Source: B18-G4 sp032250805
GTDB taxonomy: Bacteria > Bacteroidota > Bacteroidia > Bacteroidales > B18-G4
Direction of reading: 5' to 3'
Assembly: GCA_032250805.1 (NCBI GenBank)
Contig: JAVVEM010000021.1
Location: forward strand, 1 to 57,916
Length of the DNA stretch: 57,916 nt
Shown: one piece after another, positions 44,101 to 52,238 of the stretch
How positions within the stretch are numbered: the stretch's first letter is position 1
Layout: the number at the start of each line of letters is the position of its first letter
Program-made: the position numbers and the translations under genes
The notes under the pieces: model-generated
Database searches by the model: none
What the model was told of the DNA's origin: nothing
Seen by the model: only the letters and a program-made list of their open reading frames with translations

Positions 44101-44478
44101 TCCGGGAGATGAATCCGGACCTAATGATGTCCAGTTTCCCGAATTACTGCTGTTTTCTGCCGGCATGGAAAACCAGGCATCAAGAGTGCTCATGTCGGGA
44201 AATTCACCTGTTTGGGGATCCACCCTGATTTCCCAGTACCATTCCCAACGTTTAAATTGTTTATAATAGGGCGCTTTTACCCGTTCACCATGAAGGGTAT
44301 AGTATCCATTTTTAACATTAAAAGGCTCCCAGTAGTCGTAAAATGCATTGCGGATCTCAAAAAAACCCAGTGTGCCGTTTTCCAGCTTTTCTTTGGGAAG
44401 GTTTTGTGTCCATTCCTGCGCTAAAGAACAGGAAAGGCAAAAAAAGACAAAGGAAACAATCAGTACAAAATGCTTCAT
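41107..44478 (-). CDS. Secreted beta-propeller/PKD protein with T9SS sorting domain
   Basis: This 1123-residue protein has a signal peptide (VLIVSFVFFCLSCSLAQ), a long region of BNR/sortilin-like repeats (SSDGGATW, TTNGGGNWS, TTNGGTSWS and similar) from about 130 to 780, then three PKD domains (each with VSFTDLS or like, WDFGDG or YFGDG, and HPGHTY-type loops). The C-terminus is a type A T9SS sorting domain (LSVYPNPCKHFLLI, ending KMVLMKVLKE). It is therefore exported by the type IX system and probably fixed to the cell surface. The propeller resembles sialidase- or glycoside-hydrolase-type folds, but no catalytic motif was identified. Confidence 0.92.
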   Translation of the reverse strand: MKHFVLIVSFVFFCLSCSLAQEWTQNLPKEKLENGTLGFFEIRNAFYDYWEPFNVKNGYYTLHGERVKAPYYKQFKRWEWYWEIRVDPQTGEFPDMSTLDAWFSMPAENSSNSGNWTSLGPDSSPGGYAGLGRLNCVAFVPGSTTEYYAGAASGGIWHTTNDGANWTVLNDTVPVLGVSDILVVDPVTGPDILYIATGDRDVGALWSLGGQQNSDNNSVGILKSSDGGATWTNTSLSFSASQKVRLNRLLMDPNSANQTMYAATTQGVYKTTDAWASKTLLTTMAFIDMEFKPGDPTTIYGSTKGSPNTFIYRSVDSGANWTMVATYSGQRTELAVSANQPTWVYAVTANSSGALQGVDKSVNSGSSFSTIFSSINLLGWACDGSGSNGQGFYDLCIAADPNNANILFLGGINTWKSTDGGLSFNIVNHWTGCGPPSNAQNVHADKHFLAFQGNSSTLFECNDGGLYKTTNGGGNWSHLSSGMVISQIYRLGVGQTNAGEVIIGLQDNGTKARLSGTWNDVIGGDGFECIIDYTNQNTQYGALYYGSIYKTTNYWGNSTNITNALPGSGAWCTPYLMDPTSNQTLYVGYEDVWKTSDQGNNWTQISNQGSSGDFRNMAISASNPSYIYAATLGNIYRTTTGGGSTQSWNDITSNLPVSLSNITYISVKDDDPDHVWVSMGEYNSDGVYETTNGGTSWSNISAGLPQIPVMCVIQNKQYAPGIELYAATDAGVFVKRDGDNWQTFHSGLPNVVVTELEIYYNNSNPDDSKIYAATYGRGVWQSDLYSPYMVPIADFTADTTSGIAPLTVSFTDLSVDSVNMWLWDFGDGNSSNLQHPQHEYTNPGLYTVALTATGPGGSDTHTKTDYIDVHYAPPTAGFVGTPTSGTTPLAVTFIDLSTDSVNTWSWNFGDGASSLVQNPAHLYQIPGTYTVSLSVTGPGGNDLEVKTDYITVSDLPPVADFSGDPTSGNFPLLVSFTDESQGPVTSYTWYFGDGETSGIQHPGHTYQNSGNYTVSLKTLGPGGTDSISKIDYITVMVGIEDLNTKTLSVYPNPCKHFLLINSEVGIRSVGIADIIGNMIYEETILCQGKCEKRIDTRNFNPGIYFCRIVLENGKMVLMKVLKE

Positions 44479-44563
44479 GCCTTAATGCATTTGGTTGTTT
44501 ATAGACCTTATAGAGATGAATCAACTTGTATACGCATAATATGCATATAAGTTACTCTAACTA

Positions 44564-44571
44564 CAAATATA
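44564..44571 (-). promoter_or_regulatory. -7 box of the T9SS propeller/PKD gene
   Basis: The minus strand reads TATATTTG, a perfect TAnnTTTG box, with a TTTG (plus coordinates 44589-44592) 17 nt further upstream. The start codon is 85 nt downstream. Confidence 0.45.
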
Positions 44572-44645
44572 CTGCAGATAAATACAAACAAAGAAAAAAT
44601 AAAAGAAGATATGTTCTTTACCGCAATAAGGCAATCCACTTTGAT

Positions 44646-46841
44646 CTAGTCTTCTTCTGATTGTTCTTCGTATTCTTTCAGAAGTTTATCCTGGATATCG
44701 GGTGGTACCTGTGCATATTCGGCATAGGTCATTTCGTAGGATGCACGACCACTGGTGAGCGAACTGAGTGCAGTTGAATACCGGTTCATTTCGGCAAGAG
44801 GCACGCGGGCATTGATGGTGCCTCCTTCCATGCCCATGATAATGGCACGGCGACCCTGCAGGTCAGTCATTACGGCTCCCATTTTATCTTCCGGAACCAT
44901 AACTGTAACATCGTAGATAGGTTCCATGATCTTCGGGCCGGCTTCTTTAAATGCAAGGCTGAATGCATTACGTCCGGCAAGTTTAAAGGAGATCTCATTG
45001 GAGTCGACCGAATGCATCTTGCCATCATACACCATCACCCTGATGTCGCGGGCATAGGATCCTGTAAGCGGTCCACGTTCCATCCGTTCCATAACACCTT
45101 TGAGGATGGCCGGAAGGAACCTGGTATCGATTGCACCGCCGACGATACAGTTATAAAAGATAAGTTTGCCGCCCCATTCCAGATCGATTTCATCCTTGCC
45201 CCTGACGTTCACGCTTACTTCTGTATCCCCTTTAATGATGCTGAGGGGATTAACCGATGACATTTTGATTTGCTGCTTTAATTTGAACTTGGAAGGTTCG
45301 GGCATCCCCTCAATGTATGGTTCAATAAGCATATATACTTCACCAAACTGCCCCGAACCGCCTGATTGCTTTTTGTGGAGGTAGTTGGCTTGAGAGACTC
45401 TGGTAATGGTTTCCCTGTATGGGATTTTCGGTGTTTCGAAGCTAATCAGGATTTTGTACTGATGTTCGAGGTGCCATTTGAGGATATTCAGGTGCAATTC
45501 CCCTTGTCCTTCCACGATCAGCTGGCGTAATTCTTTTGAATGGCCTGCGATAATTGTTGGATCAGAGCGGTGCATCTCGTTGAGTGCCAGGCCCAGTTTT
45601 TCATCATCGGCCTGATTTTGGGCTTTTATTGCTGCCCGGTATTTGGGATTCGGAAATACAATGGGCTCGATGGCATCATCGGCATTCTTCATCGAATTGA
45701 TGGTATTGTTGGTGTGTGTATTTTTAAGCTTAATGGTGGCAAAGATATCGCCGGCAATGACTTTATCAACTTTTTCGCGGTTCTTTCCACAAAAGGCAAA
45801 CATCTGTGAAATTCTTTCCTTTGTAGAATTCTGCGCGTTAATGAGATCCATGCCCTCGGTAATTTCGCCGGCATAGAGCTTCATAAATGATACTTCGCCA
45901 AGATGCGATTCCATTGTAGTTTTAAAAACGAAAGCCGAAGTTGGGTCAGCGGGATTACAGTTAAGCTCTTTTCCTTTTTTAGTCTTTACCGGGGGCATCT
46001 CATTGGGTGCGGGCGCATTGTTTACGATAAATTCAAGCAAGCGGTCAACACCCATATCATGCTTTGCATTGATGCACATTACGGGGAAGAATCCGCGGTT
46101 GATCAGGCCTGCTTTGATACCACCGATCATTTCTTCTTCGGTAAGTGTACCGTTTTCGAAGAATTTTTCCATAAGGGCCTCATCGCTGGCTGCAAGGTCT
46201 TCGATCATTGCTGCCTGCAATTCTTCAGCTTTGGCTTTTTCATCGTCGGGAAGATCAAGGATCTCGGCTTTTCCACCATCTTCTGCATACTTAAACATCT
46301 TCATTTTCAGAAGATCGATGAAAGAATTAAATCCTATTCCGGTATTCACCGGGTATTGAACTACAGTAATGCCGGCACCGAAATTCGATTTCATTTGAGA
46401 AAGCGTTTCATCGAAGTTCGAATTCTCATGTTCGAGATGATTAATGGCAAAGATGACTGGTTTGTCGTTGTTTTTTGCATGGCGCCAGGCAATTTCAGTT
46501 CCTACTTCAACACCATTTTGCGCATTAACAACCATAACGGCAGTATCGGCTACTTTCAGCGTTGAAATAACCTCTCCGACAAAATCATCGAAACCGGGAG
46601 TATCGATCACATTGATCTTCTTATTCTGATAGAGGGTATAGAGTACAGTTGAGGATATTGAATTCTGACGTTCGAGTTCAATTTCCCTGTAATCTGAGGC
46701 CGTATTTTTATCGTCAATGCTTCCCCTTCTGTTTATCACTCCACCTTCAAAGAGCATACTCTCTGCAAGTGTGGTTTTCCCTGATTTCGCACCGCCAATA
46801 ATGGCAATGTTTTTAATTTCGCTGGTTTGATAAGCCTTCAT
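44646..46841 (-). CDS. Elongation factor G paralogue with altered GTPase motifs
   Basis: This 731-residue protein has the five-domain EF-G layout, with domain II-V motifs such as QSGGSGQFGEVYMLIEP and RGPLTGSYARDIRVMVYDG. Its G domain departs from EF-G: G1 is GGAKSGKTT (16-24); switch I RGITI is RQNSI; G3 DTPGH is DTPGF, so the catalytic His is Phe84; and G4 NKxD is NHLE (134-137). Bacteroides EF-G2 is a known paralogue reported to work without GTP hydrolysis in starvation. This gene may be its counterpart, which is an inference. The canonical fusA is not in the window. Confidence 0.88.
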   Translation of the reverse strand: MKAYQTSEIKNIAIIGGAKSGKTTLAESMLFEGGVINRRGSIDDKNTASDYREIELERQNSISSTVLYTLYQNKKINVIDTPGFDDFVGEVISTLKVADTAVMVVNAQNGVEVGTEIAWRHAKNNDKPVIFAINHLEHENSNFDETLSQMKSNFGAGITVVQYPVNTGIGFNSFIDLLKMKMFKYAEDGGKAEILDLPDDEKAKAEELQAAMIEDLAASDEALMEKFFENGTLTEEEMIGGIKAGLINRGFFPVMCINAKHDMGVDRLLEFIVNNAPAPNEMPPVKTKKGKELNCNPADPTSAFVFKTTMESHLGEVSFMKLYAGEITEGMDLINAQNSTKERISQMFAFCGKNREKVDKVIAGDIFATIKLKNTHTNNTINSMKNADDAIEPIVFPNPKYRAAIKAQNQADDEKLGLALNEMHRSDPTIIAGHSKELRQLIVEGQGELHLNILKWHLEHQYKILISFETPKIPYRETITRVSQANYLHKKQSGGSGQFGEVYMLIEPYIEGMPEPSKFKLKQQIKMSSVNPLSIIKGDTEVSVNVRGKDEIDLEWGGKLIFYNCIVGGAIDTRFLPAILKGVMERMERGPLTGSYARDIRVMVYDGKMHSVDSNEISFKLAGRNAFSLAFKEAGPKIMEPIYDVTVMVPEDKMGAVMTDLQGRRAIIMGMEGGTINARVPLAEMNRYSTALSSLTSGRASYEMTYAEYAQVPPDIQDKLLKEYEEQSEED

Positions 46842-46890
46842 ATGGTTTGAGCTGTCTTAAGATTAATACCAAATTGCATAAAAATGGCTG

Positions 46891-46898
46891 CAAAGCTA
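46891..46898 (-). promoter_or_regulatory. -7 box of the EF-G paralogue
   Basis: The minus strand reads TAGCTTTG, matching TAnnTTTG, 49 nt before the start codon. No -33 element at standard spacing was found. Confidence 0.4.
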
Positions 46899-46990
46899 TA
46901 AAAATCTGGCAAATAATAAAAATAACTGCCTGAAATAATTGCCGGTACAAGAGAGGTAATTATCTGAAGTTGGCATGATATGCCGGCAGA

Positions 46991-47965
46991 TCAGATAGAG
47001 CGGAGCATTGTATTGGCTTTCAGCCAACCATCTTCATTGAGCCTGGCTCCTGTTGTTTCAATAATATTTCCGGCCAGTATGGCCCCTGCTTTACCACATT
47101 TTTCAAGTGACCATCCCTGGCTCAATCCATAAAGGAAACCAGCGGCAAAGATATCGCCGGCACCATTGGTATCGATCACCCTGGCTTTTATTGCATCGAT
47201 ATAATGTTTACGATACCCGCTTTTAACAATTGATCCGTTTTTACCGGTTTTTACCACAGCGATATCGCAAAGTGCTGCAAGATCATCCACGGCAGCTTCA
47301 GGTTCTTTTCCGGTGAATGCCCTGGCTTCTTCTTCGTTGGCAAATACAATGTCGACATAATCGCTAACAATATATTTCAAAAAATCAAGGTTTTCCTCAA
47401 CCACATTATAACTTGCCATATCGAGCGAGATCAGCAATCCGTTTTCTTTTGCCAGGATAACAGCTTTTTCGAGCAGGGCATTGTTTGAAACCATATAGCC
47501 TTCAATGTGCATGTAATCATGCCCCATGAAGTGTTCGGCCAGGATATCTTCTGCCAGGAGTTCAACCGCCGCTCCAAGATGTGTGGCAAAGGTTCTTTCC
47601 TTGTCGGGGCTGATCAGAGCCAAAGCCCTTCCCGAATGCGTATCGCTTAACAGAAGTATTGGCTTGATATTGCTCTTTAAGAGTTCTTCCTTAAAAATGT
47701 TCCCGTAATCATCTTTTCCTATTTTGCCGATAAAGCTTGTTTCTACACCAAGTTTTGCCAGTCCGTATATTGTATTTGCTGCAGAACCTCCCGAGGCAAA
47801 CGACAATTCAAGGTGTTTGCATGCTTCCCTGATTGCTCCTGATTTCTCGATATTCACAAGCTGCATGCTTCCCTTCGGCAATTCAAGCGTGTCAAGAAGG
47901 ACATCATCATCAATAAAAACGATGATATCAACAAGGGCATTTCCTATTCCGATGATCTTCGACAT
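46991..47965 (-). CDS. PfkB-family carbohydrate/nucleoside kinase (adenosine kinase-like)
   Basis: This protein of about 324 residues has both PfkB signatures: GGSAANTIYGLAKLG with FIGKIGKDDYG near residue 50, and DTNGAGDIFAAGFLYG near residue 255 with the catalytic Asp. The N-terminus SKIIGIGNALVDIIVFI and overall size fit the adenosine/ribokinase group common in Bacteroidota. The actual substrate is unproven. ATG 47965 (MSKIIGIG) fits the family better than the ATG three codons upstream. Confidence 0.9.
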   Translation of the reverse strand: MSKIIGIGNALVDIIVFIDDDVLLDTLELPKGSMQLVNIEKSGAIREACKHLELSFASGGSAANTIYGLAKLGVETSFIGKIGKDDYGNIFKEELLKSNIKPILLLSDTHSGRALALISPDKERTFATHLGAAVELLAEDILAEHFMGHDYMHIEGYMVSNNALLEKAVILAKENGLLISLDMASYNVVEENLDFLKYIVSDYVDIVFANEEEARAFTGKEPEAAVDDLAALCDIAVVKTGKNGSIVKSGYRKHYIDAIKARVIDTNGAGDIFAAGFLYGLSQGWSLEKCGKAGAILAGNIIETTGARLNEDGWLKANTMLRSI

Positions 47966-48007
47966 TTTCCGCATTTCTTGTCAGAAATTTGATTCTTTTA
48001 CAGACTG

Positions 48008-48015
48008 CAAAGGTA
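48008..48015 (-). promoter_or_regulatory. -7 box of the PfkB kinase gene
   Basis: The minus strand reads TACCTTTG, a perfect TAnnTTTG box, 42 nt before the chosen start codon. Confidence 0.5.
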
Positions 48016-48096
48016 TATAATCCATTCTTTATTTATGTGAATGCATCTAATTTTTAAAAGAACGCAGATATAAAATAAAAGTCATTCGATAAATGG

Positions 48097-48104
48097 TATA
48101 TTTG
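48097..48104 (+). promoter_or_regulatory. -7 box of the hybrid kinase gene
   Basis: TATATTTG matches TAnnTTTG and lies 19 nt before the ATG at 48124. Confidence 0.5.
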
Positions 48105-48123
48105 TTCGATCAAAAAAGCAGAC

Positions 48124-51039
48124 ATGTTTGATAGTCATAATCAGGCTTTCCGAAAGAAAACCCTGCGCAAGGATATTACCAGTTACCTAAAAGGTGAGAA
48201 TCCCGAATTGCCGGAAATCCAACACTTTATTTATTCATTTATTGAAGGTTCTATCACCCCTACTCTTCTTTTTGATGTTTCAGGCGAACTTATCATAGCG
48301 AATCAGTCATTTATTGACTTGTGGGATACTGATAGCAGACAGGATCTGGCATCATTCAATATTTTTTCCGACAGACAACTTAAAGATGCAGGTATCATGC
48401 CTATGATTGAGCAGGCTTTTCGCGGACAGATCCCTGAAAGTGTTGAATTGTTTTATGATCCCGCGCTGTCGTCATTGCCGGGACGACCGAGATGGATCAG
48501 GGCAAAGGCATATCCCTTGCGTGCCTCAAATGGTTCAGTAAATTTTGTTACTGTTCTCATGGAAGATATCACGGAACAGAAATTTGCTGAAGATAAAGCA
48601 ACTCATTATCTGGAAACGCTGAAGAGTTTTATGAATTCTGTAAATGATGCCCTGGTGATTTATGATGATCAGCTAAATTTTGTTGAGATCAATGATTTAG
48701 CGCTTCAACAGATAAAAAAAACACGTTCGGAGGTTCTTGGTAAAAATATCCGGGAAATTATACCGGGAATAGAAACAACGCAACGGTATCGCCATTATCT
48801 TAACGTACTTGAAAGCGGAAAACCCTATGAGGAGGAAGTTGACGATCATCCTTTCACTCCGGAAAAAGTTTTGCTGATCAAGGCCTTCAAAACCATCAAT
48901 GGAATGGGTATCATTACTTCTGATATCACGGGTACGCGAAAAGCATTGCAGAATGAACTCAGGCAACGAAGGGAAATGGAGATCCTCCGCGATTCGGCAA
49001 TGGATTTTGTAGAATTGAGTCACAGCGACGATCTCTTTGCCTTAACAGCTCAAAAGCTAAGCAATATTTGCGAAGGGTCAACTGTAATTATCAATATGCT
49101 GGATGAATCAACCGGCAGAATCGTGATTAAAGGAATAGCCGGGTATGCTGAACAATGCGCTGAAGCGAGTAAACTTATCGGGGCTTCACTTTTGGGAAAA
49201 AGCTTTCCCAATTATGATCATGATTCGCTGTCAAAAACCGGCAAGCTCGAGCTCATTTCAAAAAGCCTTTGTGAGATTGTGGGTGGTGAAATTCCTGAAA
49301 GCGTTTGTAAGCAGATTGAAAAGCAACTGAACATTTCAAAGATATATACCATTGGATTTACCCGTAAAGAAAATTTATATGGCAATGCACTCATTCTGAC
49401 CAGTGATACTGAACTCGGGCTTAATTCACAACTTATTGAAACATTCATTAATCAGCTTTCTATAGCCTTATATCGTTTCAGAAGCGAAAAAGCTTATCAC
49501 GACAGTGAGTTGCGCTTTAAAATGACTTTCGGGACAAGCCCCGATGCTGTAAATATCAACCGGCTGAAGGATGGTAAATATATTGATGTCAATGAGGGCT
49601 TTACTGCGGTAACAGGATATACGAGAGAAGAGATCATCGGAAGTTCCTCCCTGGAAAAAGACATCTGGGCCGACCGTAATGACAGAAATTTTCTTATAAA
49701 AGAGCTCAATGAACGTGGATTTGTAAAGAACCTGGAGGCTGGTTTTGTTGTAAAAGACGGCAGCAAAAAAGTAGGACTGATGTCGGCCAGTAAATTTACA
49801 AAAGATGGTGAAGACTATATTATTTCAATAACCAGGGATATCACCGATCGTTTCGAATATGAAGAGAAGCTTAAAGAAGCGCGCAAGAAGGCAGAAGAAT
49901 CAGACAGGCTGAAGACAGCTTTTCTGGCCAACATCTCTCATGAAGTTCGCACACCGATGAATGCCATTCTGGGCTTTTCAGACTTACTTATGAACCCGAA
50001 CACATCAGAGAAGAACAGGAATGAGTACATCTCTCACATTCATAAAAGCAGCCATAATCTGCTAAGCATCATCAATGATATTATTGATTTTTCAATGATA
50101 GAAACAGGGCAGTTGCAGATATATAACAGTGAATGTTCGGTGAATAATATACTGGACGACCTGCTGGCCACATTCAGGCAATATAAGCATATGGTAGGAA
50201 AAGAACATCTGGATATTCGTTTGGCTGAGAAACTGATGGATGACAATTCTTTTATTCGATCCGATGAGGAAAGGATCAAACAGCTCATGTCGAATCTCAT
50301 CGGAAATGCGATTAAATATACTGAAAAAGGAAGTGTTCAATTCGGATGCAGGATACTGTCAGAGGGGGAGGATATGGATAAGCTTCAGTTTTTTGTTATC
50401 GATACTGGTATTGGCATCCCGGTCGACAAGCACGAAGTGATCTTTGAACGTTTCAGGCAACTTGATGATTCCAATACAAGGAAATACGGGGGCAATGGAT
50501 TGGGATTATCCATAACAAAACAAATCGCCGGCTTGCTCGATGGGGATATAAGCCTGGAATCAACACCAGGAAAAGGATCCTCATTTTATTTTACTCTTCC
50601 TTATGTCCCTGTTTCCAGGCCCGTTCCTCAATCTTCAAATGAGAAAGATATTCCGCTATTTGACTGGAAAGACAAGAAGGTTATTGTAGCTGAAGACGTG
50701 ATGACGAATTTTATTCTTATTAAAAGTATGCTTGAAGAGACTTCAGTAAATATCAGCTGGGCAAGGCATGGGGAAGAGGTTTTAAGTTTTATGCGTTCGG
50801 GTATTCACTTTGATATGATCCTGATGGATGTGCGCATGCCTAAAATGAATGGTTATGAAGCAACATGGGAGATCAGGAAAATGAATCCGTCAATTCCGGT
50901 CATTGCCCTGTCGGCCAATGCTCTTCAATCAGATGTTGATACAAGCCTAAGGAATGGATGCAATGATCATATTACAAAACCTGTAAAGCGGGAAGTCCTT
51001 TTGAGTACGATGGCAAAGTTCTTTGATCAGAAGGGATAA
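48124..51039 (+). CDS. Soluble PAS/GAF hybrid histidine kinase
   Basis: This 971-residue protein has no signal peptide or membrane segment. In order it shows a PAS-like domain (about 35-155), a second PAS (160-280), a GAF-like domain (285-460), a third PAS (465-595), HisKA with phosphoacceptor His606 in FLANISHEVRTPMNAILG, HATPase (NAIKYTEKG, DTGIGIP, GGNGLGLSI) and a receiver with Asp902 in MILMDVRMPKMNGYEA. It senses a cytoplasmic signal and passes phosphate to its own receiver; no output domain or partner response regulator is near. It stands alone, divergent from the PfkB kinase gene and convergent with the sulfur operon. Confidence 0.93.
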   Translation: MFDSHNQAFRKKTLRKDITSYLKGENPELPEIQHFIYSFIEGSITPTLLFDVSGELIIANQSFIDLWDTDSRQDLASFNIFSDRQLKDAGIMPMIEQAFRGQIPESVELFYDPALSSLPGRPRWIRAKAYPLRASNGSVNFVTVLMEDITEQKFAEDKATHYLETLKSFMNSVNDALVIYDDQLNFVEINDLALQQIKKTRSEVLGKNIREIIPGIETTQRYRHYLNVLESGKPYEEEVDDHPFTPEKVLLIKAFKTINGMGIITSDITGTRKALQNELRQRREMEILRDSAMDFVELSHSDDLFALTAQKLSNICEGSTVIINMLDESTGRIVIKGIAGYAEQCAEASKLIGASLLGKSFPNYDHDSLSKTGKLELISKSLCEIVGGEIPESVCKQIEKQLNISKIYTIGFTRKENLYGNALILTSDTELGLNSQLIETFINQLSIALYRFRSEKAYHDSELRFKMTFGTSPDAVNINRLKDGKYIDVNEGFTAVTGYTREEIIGSSSLEKDIWADRNDRNFLIKELNERGFVKNLEAGFVVKDGSKKVGLMSASKFTKDGEDYIISITRDITDRFEYEEKLKEARKKAEESDRLKTAFLANISHEVRTPMNAILGFSDLLMNPNTSEKNRNEYISHIHKSSHNLLSIINDIIDFSMIETGQLQIYNSECSVNNILDDLLATFRQYKHMVGKEHLDIRLAEKLMDDNSFIRSDEERIKQLMSNLIGNAIKYTEKGSVQFGCRILSEGEDMDKLQFFVIDTGIGIPVDKHEVIFERFRQLDDSNTRKYGGNGLGLSITKQIAGLLDGDISLESTPGKGSSFYFTLPYVPVSRPVPQSSNEKDIPLFDWKDKKVIVAEDVMTNFILIKSMLEETSVNISWARHGEEVLSFMRSGIHFDMILMDVRMPKMNGYEATWEIRKMNPSIPVIALSANALQSDVDTSLRNGCNDHITKPVKREVLLSTMAKFFDQKG

Positions 51040-51065
51040 TTCAACAAGGTGATCTTTCAGGGTAC

Positions 51066-52226
51066 TTATCTTGGTATAGAAGCAATATCCTTCAGGGCTT
51101 CTATGGCTGCATCAATATGTGCTTCAGTATTGAACGGGCCCATGCTCAGCCTCACCGTGCCATGAATATCAATAGTGCCAATACCCTCATGTACCAGTGG
51201 AGCACACTGCAAACCTGTACGGCAGGCGATATTGTAATCAACATCGAGCAGGGTTCCAACATCTCCCGAGTCGAATTTGTCAATATTAAGGCTTAGTACG
51301 GCATTGCGGTTGGCAGAACCGTTTGCGCAATAAAGGGTAATATTTTCAATATCCTGCAAGCCGGCTTTGAGCTTTTCCCATAGTTTCATTTCCTCACTGT
51401 GAATTTTTTCAATCCCTTTTTCAAGTACCCATTTTATTCCGGAATAAAGGCCTGCCACGCCCAGGGTGTTCAGAGTGCCACATTCCATGCGGTAAGGAAA
51501 TTCGGTAAGATGGGTTTTCTGGGCCGACCTTACACCGGTTCCCCCAAAACGAGTTCCTTTTACAGGAAGGTTTTCCATAATATACGAGCCTCCGATTCCG
51601 GTGGGGCCCATCAGGCATTTGTGTCCGGTAAAGGCCAGGGCATCAATCCCCAGTTCTATCATGTCGATGGGCACGACACCAGCACTTTGACTGGCATCAA
51701 CAACAAAGTAAACCCCTGCCTGCCTACAGATTCGACCAATTTCCCTAATGGGCTGAACGGTACCAATCACATTGGAGCTATGGTTTACCACAACCATTTT
51801 TGTATTCCTTTTTATGGCTTTTCTGATATCATCAGGATCAACATAACCATTTTTATCGAAAGGTACATGGGTTATTTCGGCAACACCATTGAGTTCGAGG
51901 TGATGTAAAGGCCTGAGCACGGAATTATGCTCCAGCATAGTTGTTATGATATGATCGCCCTTTTCGGCCAAACCCATGATGATCATATTGAGAGAGTCGC
52001 TGGCGTTATAGCTGAATGTTAATCTGTTGGGATCGTCGCCATTAAAAAGCTCACATAAAGTCTTCCTGGCGTTATGAACAATTTCTTCAGTTTCGATAGC
52101 TGCATCAAAACCTGAGCGTCCGGGGCTTACCCCATGGTTCCGGTAGAAATTATCCATAAATGCATAAACCATTTCCGGCTTCGGATAGGATGTGGCTGAA
52201 TTATCAAGATAGATCAGTTTACTCAT
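51066..52226 (-). CDS. Cysteine desulfurase-family PLP enzyme
   Basis: This 386-residue class V aminotransferase-fold protein has the PLP lysine in TGHKCLMGPTGIGG (around residue 188), the phosphate-binding and His region (EHNSVLRPLHHLE; DASQSAG) and a candidate catalytic Cys in CRTGLQCAPLVHEG near residue 328. It fits the cysteine desulfurase-like subfamily (am_tr_V_EGC6260 type), which uses Cys to make a persulfide. It lies 12 bp after the DsrK-like gene and is the last gene of the five-gene operon. The position supports a role in delivering sulfur to the operon's DsrC, but this is inferred. Confidence 0.88.
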   Translation of the reverse strand: MSKLIYLDNSATSYPKPEMVYAFMDNFYRNHGVSPGRSGFDAAIETEEIVHNARKTLCELFNGDDPNRLTFSYNASDSLNMIIMGLAEKGDHIITTMLEHNSVLRPLHHLELNGVAEITHVPFDKNGYVDPDDIRKAIKRNTKMVVVNHSSNVIGTVQPIREIGRICRQAGVYFVVDASQSAGVVPIDMIELGIDALAFTGHKCLMGPTGIGGSYIMENLPVKGTRFGGTGVRSAQKTHLTEFPYRMECGTLNTLGVAGLYSGIKWVLEKGIEKIHSEEMKLWEKLKAGLQDIENITLYCANGSANRNAVLSLNIDKFDSGDVGTLLDVDYNIACRTGLQCAPLVHEGIGTIDIHGTVRLSMGPFNTEAHIDAAIEALKDIASIPR

Positions 52227-52238
52227 GTTGTGAATCCT

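Noticed and set aside
41107..44478. Sialidase or glycoside hydrolase call for the propeller protein
   Set aside because: BNR-like repeats alone do not show catalytic residues; only a secreted propeller/PKD call is justified.
45903..46565. 220-residue plus-strand open frame inside the EF-G paralogue
   Set aside because: It is a shadow of a well-supported gene and lacks a recognisable domain.
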